Shown: positions 1-10,600 of the stretch, one piece after another | Numbering within the stretch: the stretch's first letter is position 1 | Layout: every line of letters begins with the position of its first letter | Assembly: GCF_001514235.1 (NCBI RefSeq) | Contig: NZ_KQ948944.1 | Location: forward strand, 79,319-143,318 | Reading direction: 5' to 3' | Source: Streptomyces caeruleatus | GTDB lineage: Bacteria; Actinomycetota; Actinomycetes; Streptomycetales; Streptomycetaceae | DNA length: 64,000 nt | Made by a program: the position numbers and the translations under genes | The notes under the pieces: generated by a model | What the model saw: the letters and a program-made list of their open reading frames with translations, nothing else | Told to the model about the DNA's origin: nothing | Database searches by the model: none

Positions 1-12
1 GGTGGAGGTCAT
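1..12 (-). CDS. Possible start of the next leftward gene (partial)
   Basis: An ATG on the minus strand at 12-10 is followed by three open codons (M-T-S-T) before the window ends. A good Shine-Dalgarno sequence, GGAAGGG, lies at 28-22 with 9 nt to the ATG. A candidate promoter and operator-like repeats lie just upstream, as expected for a gene start. Nothing can be said of the product. It could equally be a chance ATG. Confidence 0.35.
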
Positions 13-160
13 CGGGTTCTGCCCTTCCGTAGAGCTGAGGTTTCAAGCCGATCGCACCCCTTCAGTAAACTGAATGGTGTTCGGTTACCGGCAATATAGG
101 CGAGCACCCCACGACCTGGAAGACCTAACTGAAAGACATTCGGTTACCTTTGGGTAACGA
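13..160 (-). promoter_or_regulatory. Candidate leftward promoter flanked by operator-like repeats
   Basis: This is the only AT-richer patch near here. On the minus strand a -10-like TATATT (98-93) lies 17 nt from a weak -35-like TTCCAG (121-116). Two direct repeats of pattern ACTGAA-N5-TTCGGTTACC lie at 69-89 and 128-148, on either side of this promoter; 17 of their 21 bases match. Each repeat is itself an imperfect dyad (ACTGAA/TTCGGT). There are also exact inverted repeats TTCAGT-AA-ACTGAA (61-74) and GTTACC-TTTG-GGTAAC (143-158). This looks like a repressor operator pair controlling the gene that starts at 12. The rest of the gene-free stretch, 161-380, shows only the terminator hairpin listed separately. 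Promoter strength and regulator are unknown. Confidence 0.45.
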
Positions 161-253
161 CGCGCGGGAGCTGCGTCGCATCTGCCTGCCCGGGCAAGTG
201 GCGCGCGCCGCCGATGGCCGGGGCGACGACCGGCGGTGCTCCGCCACTCCCCA

Positions 254-287
254 CTTCCCGGACGGGCGCTGTCGCCCGCCCGGGAAG
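254..287 (-). terminator. Hairpin terminator of the giant-gene operon
   Basis: The 15-bp arms are inverted (254-268 and 273-287, one mismatch) around a 4-nt loop. They lie about 95 nt beyond the stop of the last minus-strand gene. There is no T tract, which is common for actinomycete terminators. The stem is G/C-rich and should be very stable. Confidence 0.6.
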
Positions 288-380
288 AAGCGGAACCCGG
301 ATGTCACGGCCCCGCGCCAACCGGGGACGTTCCCGGCCGGCCATCGGCTCCCTCACCGGGCGACAGGAACCGGCCCGGTG

Positions 381-1601
381 TCAGAAGCGCCCCTCTCGAA
401 CCTCCGTACCGGCATCGGGGGCCGTGCTCACGACGCTGTAGATGTCACGGTTCGCGTCGCGTGGGCCCTTGTTGTGGTTGTACTGGAACTGGAAGGTGTA
501 CGTTCCGGGGTCGAGCGTGACGCCCGGACTGAGCGTCACGATGTAATCCACGGAACCGCTGCTGGCCGCGCTGCTGACCCTCGCCTTGTCCCCGAGCGAA
601 GTCCAGGTGCCGGTGTTCGCCACACCGCCGGTCTGGGAAACACGCACGACGACCTTGAGCGCGGTGAGCTTCTTCGTGGTCGTCACGGTGACCACGCTCT
701 TGCTCCAGTAGCTGTTCGGGGACACCACGGAGGTCCGGGCGGAGAGATAGCCGCTCGCCTTGGTCTCCGCGGGCTTTTCGGGCACCTGCTGAGGTGAGAC
801 GTGGGCCGTCACCGCCGCCTCCGCAGCGTGGTCGCTGCCGGGGTGGACGACCGCCGCGCCGCCCGCGGCAAGCCCGGTCACGGCCTTGGGGCCGGGGCGT
901 GCCGGGGCGTGACCGGTCGGTGTCTTCGTCGGGAGCTTCCTCGAGGTCGGGACCGAACTCGGGGTCGACTTCGGCGTCCCCTCCGGGCTCATGCCCTTGT
1001 CGGGACCCAGGATCGGTTCGGTCCGCTCCTGGGCCGTCGCGGCGGACGGATGGGAACCGAGTCCCTTGGCGGCCCCAACGGCGGCCAGCAGACCACCGAC
1101 CGAGACAGCGGCGCCGAGAATCCACCTCGAGACCGCGTGCCCGCCGCCCGCACCGACGCCCGCCCGCACAGGAGTGGGCGCCGAATGCGCACCGCGCCGC
1201 TGTTCGGCGACAGCCGCCTGCCACACCTCGGCGTCGGACTCCTCCCGGTCGGCCTCCGCGCGGTCCGTCGTACCGTTTCCGGCTTCATCACGGACGGCGG
1301 CCGTCAGGACGGTCGGGCTTGCGGGTGCCTCGGACGTCTTGGCCCGCCCGGATGTGGGCGGTTCGGTGCTCTGGCGCTGACCATCGTCCTGCGACGCGGC
1401 CCACGGAAGCGGTTGGTCCCATACGGCGCCGGCCCGCTGTCCGGAGTCACTGCCGTCCTGGGCGTCGGCCGCGGCGGGCGCCGACGGCGCGGAGGCGGGT
1501 ACGGGGGCCGGTGCGGGTGCGACCGCAGCCTGTGCCTGAGGTTGTCCGGCAGCACCGCCCGTTCCTCCGCGCTGCTCGGCGGCGTCGTCTTCTGGTCTCA
1601 T
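381..1601 (-). CDS. Single-pass membrane protein with external beta-sandwich domain
   Basis: 406 residues. The N-terminal ~155 residues are Ala/Pro/Asp-rich and look disordered. One hydrophobic helix follows at about 160-178, next to an Arg-Trp. Then comes a Pro/Ser/Thr-rich stalk (about 190-280) and a compact beta-strand-rich domain (about 284-392) with several aromatic residues near its end (YTFQFQYN). The likely topology is N-in, with the stalk and beta domain outside the membrane. The domain resembles a carbohydrate- or protein-binding beta-sandwich, but I cannot name a family. The ATG lies 2 nt after the TGA of the giant gene, and an AGGGAA lies inside the end of that gene, so the two are probably translationally coupled. 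Inferred role: cell-surface partner or anchor of the giant protein. A classical immunity protein seems less likely but is not excluded. Confidence 0.75.
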   Translation of the reverse strand: MRPEDDAAEQRGGTGGAAGQPQAQAAVAPAPAPVPASAPSAPAAADAQDGSDSGQRAGAVWDQPLPWAASQDDGQRQSTEPPTSGRAKTSEAPASPTVLTAAVRDEAGNGTTDRAEADREESDAEVWQAAVAEQRRGAHSAPTPVRAGVGAGGGHAVSRWILGAAVSVGGLLAAVGAAKGLGSHPSAATAQERTEPILGPDKGMSPEGTPKSTPSSVPTSRKLPTKTPTGHAPARPGPKAVTGLAAGGAAVVHPGSDHAAEAAVTAHVSPQQVPEKPAETKASGYLSARTSVVSPNSYWSKSVVTVTTTKKLTALKVVVRVSQTGGVANTGTWTSLGDKARVSSAASSGSVDYIVTLSPGVTLDPGTYTFQFQYNHNKGPRDANRDIYSVVSTAPDAGTEVREGRF

Positions 1602-1603
1602 TT

Positions 1604-4600
1604 TCAGCGTTGTTCCCTTCGTTGCTCTGTGTCGGTGCGGCTGTCCGCACCGGCACTGCGGTGATCACGGCTGAGGCGTGCGAGGAACCTCTCCGCGCTG
1701 GCCTCGGTGGTCTCCGCTCCGGCCGACTGGTGCGGCACCATGTCGGGTTCGTCCCGACGAACCGCCATCGGGGCGGTGCCGGTGTGGTCGCGGGCGGTGG
1801 TCGCCGTGGCGTCCGCCGTGGTGGTGCCCTTCTCGGGGAGGGGCAAGGGCATCGGAGCCTGCAAGCCCAGCTGGGCGAGGCCGTCCCGGTCCACCTCCAC
1901 GAGGATCGGCTCGTCCGGTCCGGTGATGAGCGGCATCTCCCACTGCGGGGGCACTGCCTCACGGCCCCTGAGGAAGCGCTTCTTCTCCCGGTAGGCCGGG
2001 GTGACCGTCCACTGCGGGGTCAACCGGAGCAGATACCGCCGGCCGCCGCCCCGGGCATCGGCATCGGCATCGGCGTGCCGCTCCGTGCTGAAGGAAGCGT
2101 CCGTCCTGCGCTCCCGTTCCAGCCAGTTGGCGGCCACGTCACCGACCATGCCGAACGGGCGGTAGGCCGCCTCGTGGTGTCCGGCGTGGACGTCGGGCCC
2201 TCGCACGTCCGTGTACCAGTACGGGCCCCCTTCGTTCACGACCTCCGACGCCGTCGCCGCGTGCGAGCTCTCCGCCGAGGTGCTGGTCAGGGAGCCGCCC
2301 TCGATGGCCCGGACGACCTCTCGTGCGACGAAGTCGACCGCGATCGTCACGTGGGACAGGGCGTCCCCGGCGACCTCGACGCGGTAGCCCTCCGGTGACA
2401 TCGCCTGCCGCAGCTTTGAACGCAGCAGCACCGAGCCGGTCTGCGCCTGCAGTTGGAAGCCCGCCCAGGGACGCAGCACCGGGCGCTCCGACTCGGCCCC
2501 GGGAAGCGCCAGTTCGTCCAGGAGTGCGTGCAACCGCGGCGCGTCGAACGGGCGCACCAGTGCCTTCGCCGGCAATCCGAGAGGCACTTCCGCGCCTTGC
2601 TGCCAGGCCACCAACGAGTCGTCGACCCGTACGGCGCCCGGTGTGTCGGCGTCTGCCCGGGCCGGCAGCACCTCGTCCGCCGGGACCGTCGACCGCGCCG
2701 CACCCGGCAGCGTGAATTCCTCACTCCACTTCCCGCCGAAGCGGCGCCCACCCAGCTTCGGCAGCCGCTCCGGCAGATGCCGGCTGTAATGACCCGGACT
2801 CGCGAACGGGTACACGTCCATGGTCACCACCAGGTCGTGGAGGAACTGCACGCTCTCCTGGGACCCGGCGCTGGTGACGGACTCCTCGAACTCCCGTGAG
2901 AACTCCCACTCCTTGGTCCGGGCGTGCACACCGGAGAGGGGACCGAACATGAGGAGCGACGTCGGCATCCCCGCCACCGCCGGATACCAGAAGGTGGTGG
3001 GAATCGCTTCGTACTCCCAACCGGTGCGCCTCATCTCGCCGGTGCGCCGGGTGGACTCCAGGCCGGAGCGGGCCGTGTGGCCGGTGAGTACCCGGTGGTA
3101 GTCGCCCTGCCCCAGCCTGGCCCGGAGCACCACCAGCTGCTCCACCTTGCCGAACGGCGTGTCGCCCTCCAGGAAGATCGGCCGCCCGCCGTTGAGCATC
3201 TCCTCGATCACCGCGCCGAAGCCGGACGGGCTGAGCGCCGGACCCAGCACATCGTGGATCAACCGGTCGTTGATCCGATCGAACTTCGCGACGCGCGCGG
3301 GCCCCTGCGGCTCCACCGGCCTGCCCAGCGTCTGATACGCGAGCCCCAGCCAACTCCGGCTCATCCGGCCGTTCTCGACCGACCACTGCTCCAGCCTGCG
3401 CGCGATCTGCTGCACCAGCTCGCCCGCCGACTCCAGCCGGTACAGCTCCACCCGACCGGTGCCCCGGCCCACGTTCACCGGCGCCCGCACCGCGGGCGGC
3501 AACGAGAGCGGCAACGGGGACGGCACTTCCACGGTCGAAAGGTGCTCCTCCGGCGCGGCCTGCGCGGCGGCTTCCGTCCGGCCGGCCAGGTAGCGCCCGG
3601 CGTCGGCCTCCTCCAGCTTCGCGACATCGGACTCGGTCAGCGCACCGATCCGGTGCATCTCGCTCGCCGGTACCCACACCTTGACCGCCTCGGGCACCCG
3701 CACCCACTTCGACCGTTCCTCAGTGGTCCCCCGGTGGAGCAGGGTGAAGACGTCCTGCCACGCCCGGCCGACGGCGGTGTGCACCTCGTACGTGGCGTCG
3801 AAGCCCACCAGGTACCCACGTTCGACCCAGTCCCCGGCCGCGACGTCCTTGGCCGCGTCGCCCGCCGAGACGCCCTTCACCTGGGAGTACATCGCCGCGG
3901 TGTCGAGGTCGGGACCGAAGTAGCCGAGCACATGACGGATTTCGGCCATGACGCCGCCGCCGAGCTTGGCTCTGACGCCCCACCCCTGCTGCACGTCCTT
4001 CTCCCAGGCGGTCTCGCCGAACCGCGTGCCGCCGAAGTGATGCTCGTCGTCGCGCGCGAGCACCCGGGCGCCCCCGAGCCGGGCCGACAGGTCGAGCCGT
4101 GCGAACCGCTCCCGGGTGCCGGCCAGACCCGCCCGGTTGTGGCTCTTCAGACGCACGGTGTCCTTGAAGCCCGCCGCCTGCTCGAACCCGGCCATGCGGG
4201 CCTCGGGGCTGGTGAAGGTCTCCAGGACGTCCAAGGACGCGTTGCGCTCGTTCGGCTCGTCCGGTATCCGCTCGAACCAGTTCCGGCCCTGGTGCCGGTC
4301 GAACGCCACCGGAGCGGTGCCCAGCAGCGGCCGCCGGTACAGCTCCCGCCAGCTTGTCCCGCCGGGTGCGGCCAGCATCTCCGCCACGGTTCCCCGCAGC
4401 CCGGGGACGGGCTTCAACGACTCCAGCGTGTAACCGGCCGGCAGCTGTCCCTCCCGCTCGGTCGCCTCGGGGGCGGCACCGTCCTGCCACACCGGGCGGG
4501 AGTCCGCGTCGGCCGAGTCCGACGGTTCCGCCAGCACCGCCGCCTCGCGCTCGGGTACCACCACCTCGACCCGGCCGGGAACGATCGCCGTCGTGTAACC

Positions 4601-7600
4601 CGCGGCCCCTTCGGCGTCGCGCCACTGCGCCACCTCGCCGGGGACCGACCAGCGACCGCCCACCAGCACCTGGAAGTCGACCGGATAGTCGAAGCGGTGG
4701 ATGCGCTCACCGCCACCCAGCGGCTGCTCGAAGCCGACCTTCTGCCCGGCCCTCTCCGTGTCGGCGCTGTTCTTCTTGTAGGTGATCTGGAAGGTGCCGA
4801 ACTCGATCTCCTGGTCGCCGGTGTACCCGGCGGCGGCGATGCCCGTGGACGTGTCCTTGCGTTTGGTGACCGCGCTGTGCTGCGTGTGGCTGGCTCCGAT
4901 CGAGCCGCCGAGCGCCACCCCGACGCCCTCACCGAGGTACCGCGCGTCAACGACCCGCATCGTGCCGCGGACGAACACATCCGGCGCGCCGTTGATCCAG
5001 GCGCTCAACGGGAAGCGCACACCGTCCCCGCCGACCGCGGCCTCGCGCGCCCGATCGCGCAGGAAGGCACGGAAGTCGGCCGCCGCCTTCGGCAGATGCC
5101 GGGCCTCCAGCAGGCCCTCCGCCTCCAGTCGGTGCAGCACCCGGCCGACGATGTCCTCCACCGTCTCGTCCCCGATCCGGTACGCGGCCTCCAGCCGGTC
5201 GGGGACCTCGAACCGGCTCACGCCGGCCGGCTCGGTCGCGGGCACCAGGGGCGCGGGCGATTCGTCGGGCTTGCGCGTCCACAGGGTCGCGGTGCCGCCG
5301 GGCACCCGCTGTGCCACGCTCTTCGGGCCCGAGCCCACCTGCACCACGTAGGTGAACTCGGCTCGCTGCTTGGCGACCGGACCGGCGTACGTCTCCTCCG
5401 CGACGTGCTCGCGCCGCCCGGTGGTGCCGGTGCCGGTCCTGGTGAGGCGGTAGTCCATGTGGACCACGCCGAGGTTGGCGGTCAGCGCCGTGGTGCCGCC
5501 GACGCCCACGATGACGCCGCCGCCGGCGCGGCGTACGTAGCCCTGTTCAGAGGTGCTCTGCGCACCGACGGTACGCGTGTGGGCGATGCTCGCCTCCGTC
5601 TCCGGGAGGTCCCGCACGACCAGGTCGGCGAGCGCCACCGCGATCCGGGTCCTCCCCCACCGGCCCGCGAACGGGAAGGACTTGCGCAGGACCTGCCCGC
5701 CGAGGAGTTCCGGCGCATGGTCGGCCAGTTGGTCCAGCCACGCGCGGAACTCCCGCGCCGCGGGGTCGTTCAGCTTGAAGTCGCTGCCCAGCGCACTCTG
5801 CACCGCCTTGTCGACGTCGCCGAGACCGGCGAGGACGGCGTGTTCGATCGCCCGGGGCCGCAGTGCCGGTGCCCCGGCGACCGTGCCCGCGCCCGCGCTC
5901 GTATGCGCGTTCGTTCCCGCCGCGAGGTCGTGCCGGGGCCAGGCCAGCGTGACGTCCACGGGGACGTAGTCGACCCTGGTCACCGGCTTGCTCCAGGGCC
6001 GGCGTCCGGGCACCCGGACGGAGAGCCGGTAGAGGGCCGTGTGCGCGGCGGTGGTGCTCGGCGTGTCCGCCTCCACGACCTTCGTCTCCCCGCCGCGCTC
6101 CACGGCGGAGGACAGCGCCGAACTCCGGTGGTTGACGAGTCCGACAACCCTTCCGAAGAAGAGGAAGAAGGGAATCGGCAGACGGATCAGACGCGGCTCC
6201 ACCAGCGACCGGGCACGGCCGCTCGACGTGCTGCGGCCCGTCGGCTCCTGGCTGCGGCCGAACCCGAACTCCGTGCTGCCGGAGCTCAGTCCGTGCGGGC
6301 TTCCCAGGCCCACCGCCTCCAGGATGATCTGCGGGCCGCCGTTGACCCCGGGGCTGAGATCGGCCACCTGGCCGCCGTCGAGCGCCCGGTGGAAGTTCGC
6401 TTTGATGCTCTCGTCCGAGAAGGCGTTCTCGACGAGTTCGCGGATGGACCGGTCGGACGCCGCGGTGCCGAGCAACCGGTCGATCGCGGCCCGTATCTCC
6501 GCCCCGTCGATGTGGTTCAGGAGCTTCGGCCGGTCGGCTCGCGCCCTGCGGGCGAGTTCGCCGGGCTCCGTCGGCAGCGACCACGGGTCCGCGTGGTCGC
6601 TATCGGCGGTCTGCGCGGAGACCGCGCGCGCCTGCTCGTCGAACGGCAGCGCCAGGGTGACGGCGTCGGGTACGGCATCCGACGGGCGGCCCTGTTCGGT
6701 GACCTCTTCGGCGGCCTCTTCGGCGGCCTCTTCGATGGCCTCTCCGATGGCTTCTAGGGTGGCGGCCGGGGTGGCCGGGGCCTGAGGCGCCGAGTGCCGC
6801 GAGGTTTCCCCGCTGCCGGGACCGTCCTGTCCGTCCGGCAGATCGGCTTCGGAAGTCCTCCCGGAGGGCTCGGCAAGGATCTCCCGCAGGGCGGGCGCGT
6901 CGGCGAGGGCGGTGGGCAGCATGAAGTACAGACCGTCGGGAGCCTGGACGAGCAGCTTCCCGTGCGGGCCGGAGAGAACGATCTCGGTATCGGCCTTGTA
7001 GTAGCGGAACGGCCGGACGGACGCGACGTTGCGTTCCAGGATCTCCTCGGACTCCGCGGCGCGCTCCGCCGACCTCTCTGTCTCATGGCGGAGGGCCAGC
7101 GAGTCCCGCAGCGAGCGTTCATCGGTCTCCTGGCCGACGACGGGGCCGAGCGCGGCGAAGGCTCCGCCGGTTCGGCCGCGGAGGTGCTCCTGCGACTCGC
7201 GCCCCTGGACGAAGTGACGCGAAAGGATGTCGACGTCGGACGTCGGCAGTGGGGTGACGCGGGTGATCCGCAGACCCACGGTCACCTGCTCGCCGCCGAC
7301 CGGCACTTGGTACCCGTGCCGCAGCAGCCGCTCCATGCTGAGCCGCATGTGCACCTCATGGGTGAGGTGGTCGTACAGCATGCCGAGCAGCGTGGTGCCG
7401 TCCGGGCGCCAGGACTCGGGCCTCTCGGGCCGGGGGCGCACTGTGGAAGGGGCGGCGGGCAGCGCGGCCCAGCGGTTGATCGTGGCCGCGGCGGGCAGCG
7501 CCCAGGGGTGCGCGTGCTCGGACATCAGGTCCACCAGCGCGTCGTTCAGCGGCTCTTCCCGGGACGCCCACACCGGGGCCGGGTCCTGCCGGCGGCCGGG

Positions 7601-10600
7601 GACGCGCTGGGGTTCCGGGCCCGGCTGGACGAGGTGCGCGGGGACGATGACCCGCACCCAGCCGTCGACGTGCCCGTCCTCGGGCCGCTGCGGGAACCTG
7701 GCCAGGAACGGCGTACGCCGCTGGGAGCGGGTCGCCTCCCGACGCCGGCGCCCCATCAGGCTGGAGGCGGCGAGCGCCACCCCGTGGAAGGCGCGGACGG
7801 GTGCGGAGAGGACCTCGGGCAGCTGCTCGGTGATGACCATCTCGACCTTGAACCGCTGCCGCAACTGGAACTCGACCGACGGGTTGCGGGTCTGGCCCCA
7901 GTAGACCTCCACGCTCTCCCCGTGCCGATCGTGGGCGGAGTCCGACTTCCCGGACCAGCCGATCGCGGCCTGTACTCCGGCGACCGCCGAAGCACCGATC
8001 CTGCCGTGCAGTTCGCCTTCGGCCTCGACTTCGTTCGAACGGGACGTGCTGGTCGTCTTCTCCGTGATCGCCTTGCCTCGCAGCATCATGGTCATCTCAG
8101 GCCGGTCGTGCTGCGACATCGGCTCCAGGGTCTCGGCGGTGACCTTGGTCCACAGGTACCGGGTGGCACCGAACGCGGACGGAACGGGCAGCCACCGCGT
8201 GACGCCGGTCGTGTTCAGCAGGGTGAACTGCTCAAGCAGGGCGACGGGCGAGTAGGAGGCCTCCAGGGAACTCGACAGCAGGCTCGGCATGTGACTGGAA
8301 CCGTCGGGGCCGGGCCGCAGCAAGCCCTGGTCCGTGAGCCACTGCCGCATCGTCTCGAGCACGCCGTCCGACCGCAGCACCTCGGGGTGCGAACCTCCGG
8401 GCAGCAGCGCCAGGTCGAAGCGACCGGTCGGCTGCTGCGGCTCGACGCGGGTCACGCCGTCCGGCACCGGCAGACCCAGGTCGAAGATCCGCCGCTCGGG
8501 GACGACGAACTCCAGGCCGTGCCTGACCTCCAGCACCCGCTCGACGGCGCTCATGCCGGACGCGGTGCGGGTCAGCCCGTCGGTCACGCGGGGCGCCCGC
8601 CACCGGTTCAGCGTGATCCGGAACACCGCGTGGGCGCGGTAGGTGTGCTTCGGCCCGCCGTACGTGCCCCGGGTGATGCCGACCGGTCCGACGGCGGTGC
8701 CATGGCCGGTCTCCCATCCCCATTCGAGTCCGGCGCCTACGGTGACGCCGAGGTCCACGGTCAGGGGGGCCTGCTCCCCGCCGACGGGCTCACTCGGCGC
8801 CCGGTCCACGCCGGCCGCGATCTCGGCACCCTCGTCCTCGCCGGGGCCTATGTGGAGGAAGGGACCGATGCGGCCGGCCATGCCGAGGGCACGGCTGCGC
8901 TCGCCGCTGCGCTCGTACTTGGCGTCGCCACTGGTGTTCTGCCACAGCTGGAAGGCGGCCCCGCTGTGCGCCCGCACGTGGTGCGGCTCGGTGGCGGCGA
9001 CCTGAAGACGCAGGGCCTGGTGCCACCCGTCCGGCCCGTCGGGCAGGTCCACGAGCCACCCTTGAGCGCCGGTCAGCGACGGGAAGTGTGCCACCAGCGT
9101 GCTGGGCGAGAACAACGTCGCGATCTCCGCGGGCCAGTTCGCCGAGTCGGTCAGCCACTCGTCCGGATGGCCGTTGGCCTCCTGGTACATCGTCGCCGCC
9201 GCGCGCACCACTTCGGGCACGGACAGGAAGGACCGGTACACCGCGGCGGTGCCGTGGCTGGCGAAGTCCACCAGCCGGTCCGGGGGCGGCAGTTCCTGAA
9301 GGGTGTGGACCTGGCCGGCTTCGGCCAGCAGCTGCTCCGGGAGCCTCTCCGCGGGCACATGCAGATGCGGCACGGCCACCCGGGCCACCACCTCGTCCGG
9401 CCGGTCGATCCACCACGTCTGCGGTGGGTGGCCGTCCGTGCGCACGGACAGCTCGTAGACGACGTCGTACACGTGCTCGTCGGCCAAGCCACCCATGTCG
9501 GCACGCTGCGTGGACTGCGCCCCACCGGAGAACTGGTGCGCGGTGCCGCCGCCGATGCTGCCGGCCAGACCCGCCCGCCCGAGTCGGAGACCGATGAGCT
9601 TCGCCGGCGCCACGCGGGCCTGTGCGCCCAGGAAGGTCCGCACGTTCCAGGTGTTCTCCCGCTCGCCGGTGACGGTGGCGCCCTGCCCGGAACGGACGTT
9701 GAGCGACATCGGCCGCCCCTCGTCACCGGTGGCGCCTGCGACCCGGTCGAGCAGCCGGGCGGTCACCGACACGTGGTACGTCCGGCCGCCCAGCCGCACG
9801 GAGTCCTCGACGCCGGACATCAACTGCGTCAGATCGCTCTCCAGGGCCGGCCGCCCGAACGAGGTGAGCAACTCCCGGTCCGCCATGGCCCAGTTGACGC
9901 GGGGGGCGCCCGGCTTGACGAAGGGCGGCCGGCTGGTCGGCGTCAGCCGACGGCCGGCCAGCTGCTCATGCGTCGCCCCGATGACCGTCCGGATCTGGTC
10001 GTGGACCAGTTCGGCACCGGGCAGCCCGATGACGACCGCGAAGCCCAGGCCTCGCCGCGATGCCAGGGCCAGCGGCTCACGCTCGTGCGGTTCCGGCAGG
10101 GGCGCGTCCAGCCGCTCGGGGCGCTGGAACGCGGTGTCGGGCAGGCCGACGCCCAGCTCGCCGGCCGCGGCGAGCAGCGACCGTACGTACGGCCGTGCCT
10201 CGACCGGGCCGTTCGGTTCCTGCCCGGGCTGCCGGAGCAGCGGGGCGTCCTGACCGAGCACGCCGCGCTCGAAGTCGGCGGCCTCATGGCTGGGCACGCC
10301 GAGCTCGGCCGGCACGAGGACGGTGAGCGGCTCGATCCGGTGCGTGGTGGAGCGCACCTCGAGGGAGACGTCCAGCCAGGCGCGGTAGCGCGCCTGGTCG
10401 TCGGTGGTCTGGACGACGGTGTGGATGCCGGTCGTCACGGCCAGGCCCTGACCGGTGTCGCGCTGGACCTGGCCGGTGAGCGAGAAGAACTCCGCGGGCC
10501 CCGCGGCGATCCGCGCGCCCATGGTCAGGCCGCTCTTCGAGCCCTGCCTCCGGTGAACGACGAGCGTGCTGGCGGAGTCCTCACGCACCGGGACCTTGAC

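Noticed and set aside
150..797. Plus-strand open frame over the terminator region
   Set aside because: It runs through the terminator hairpin and opposite the membrane-protein gene, and the composition is that of a shadow frame.
1859..6586. C-terminal toxin domain of a polymorphic toxin
   Set aside because: The C terminus is mega-module B2 plus a short charged tail, with the same layout as internal copy B1.
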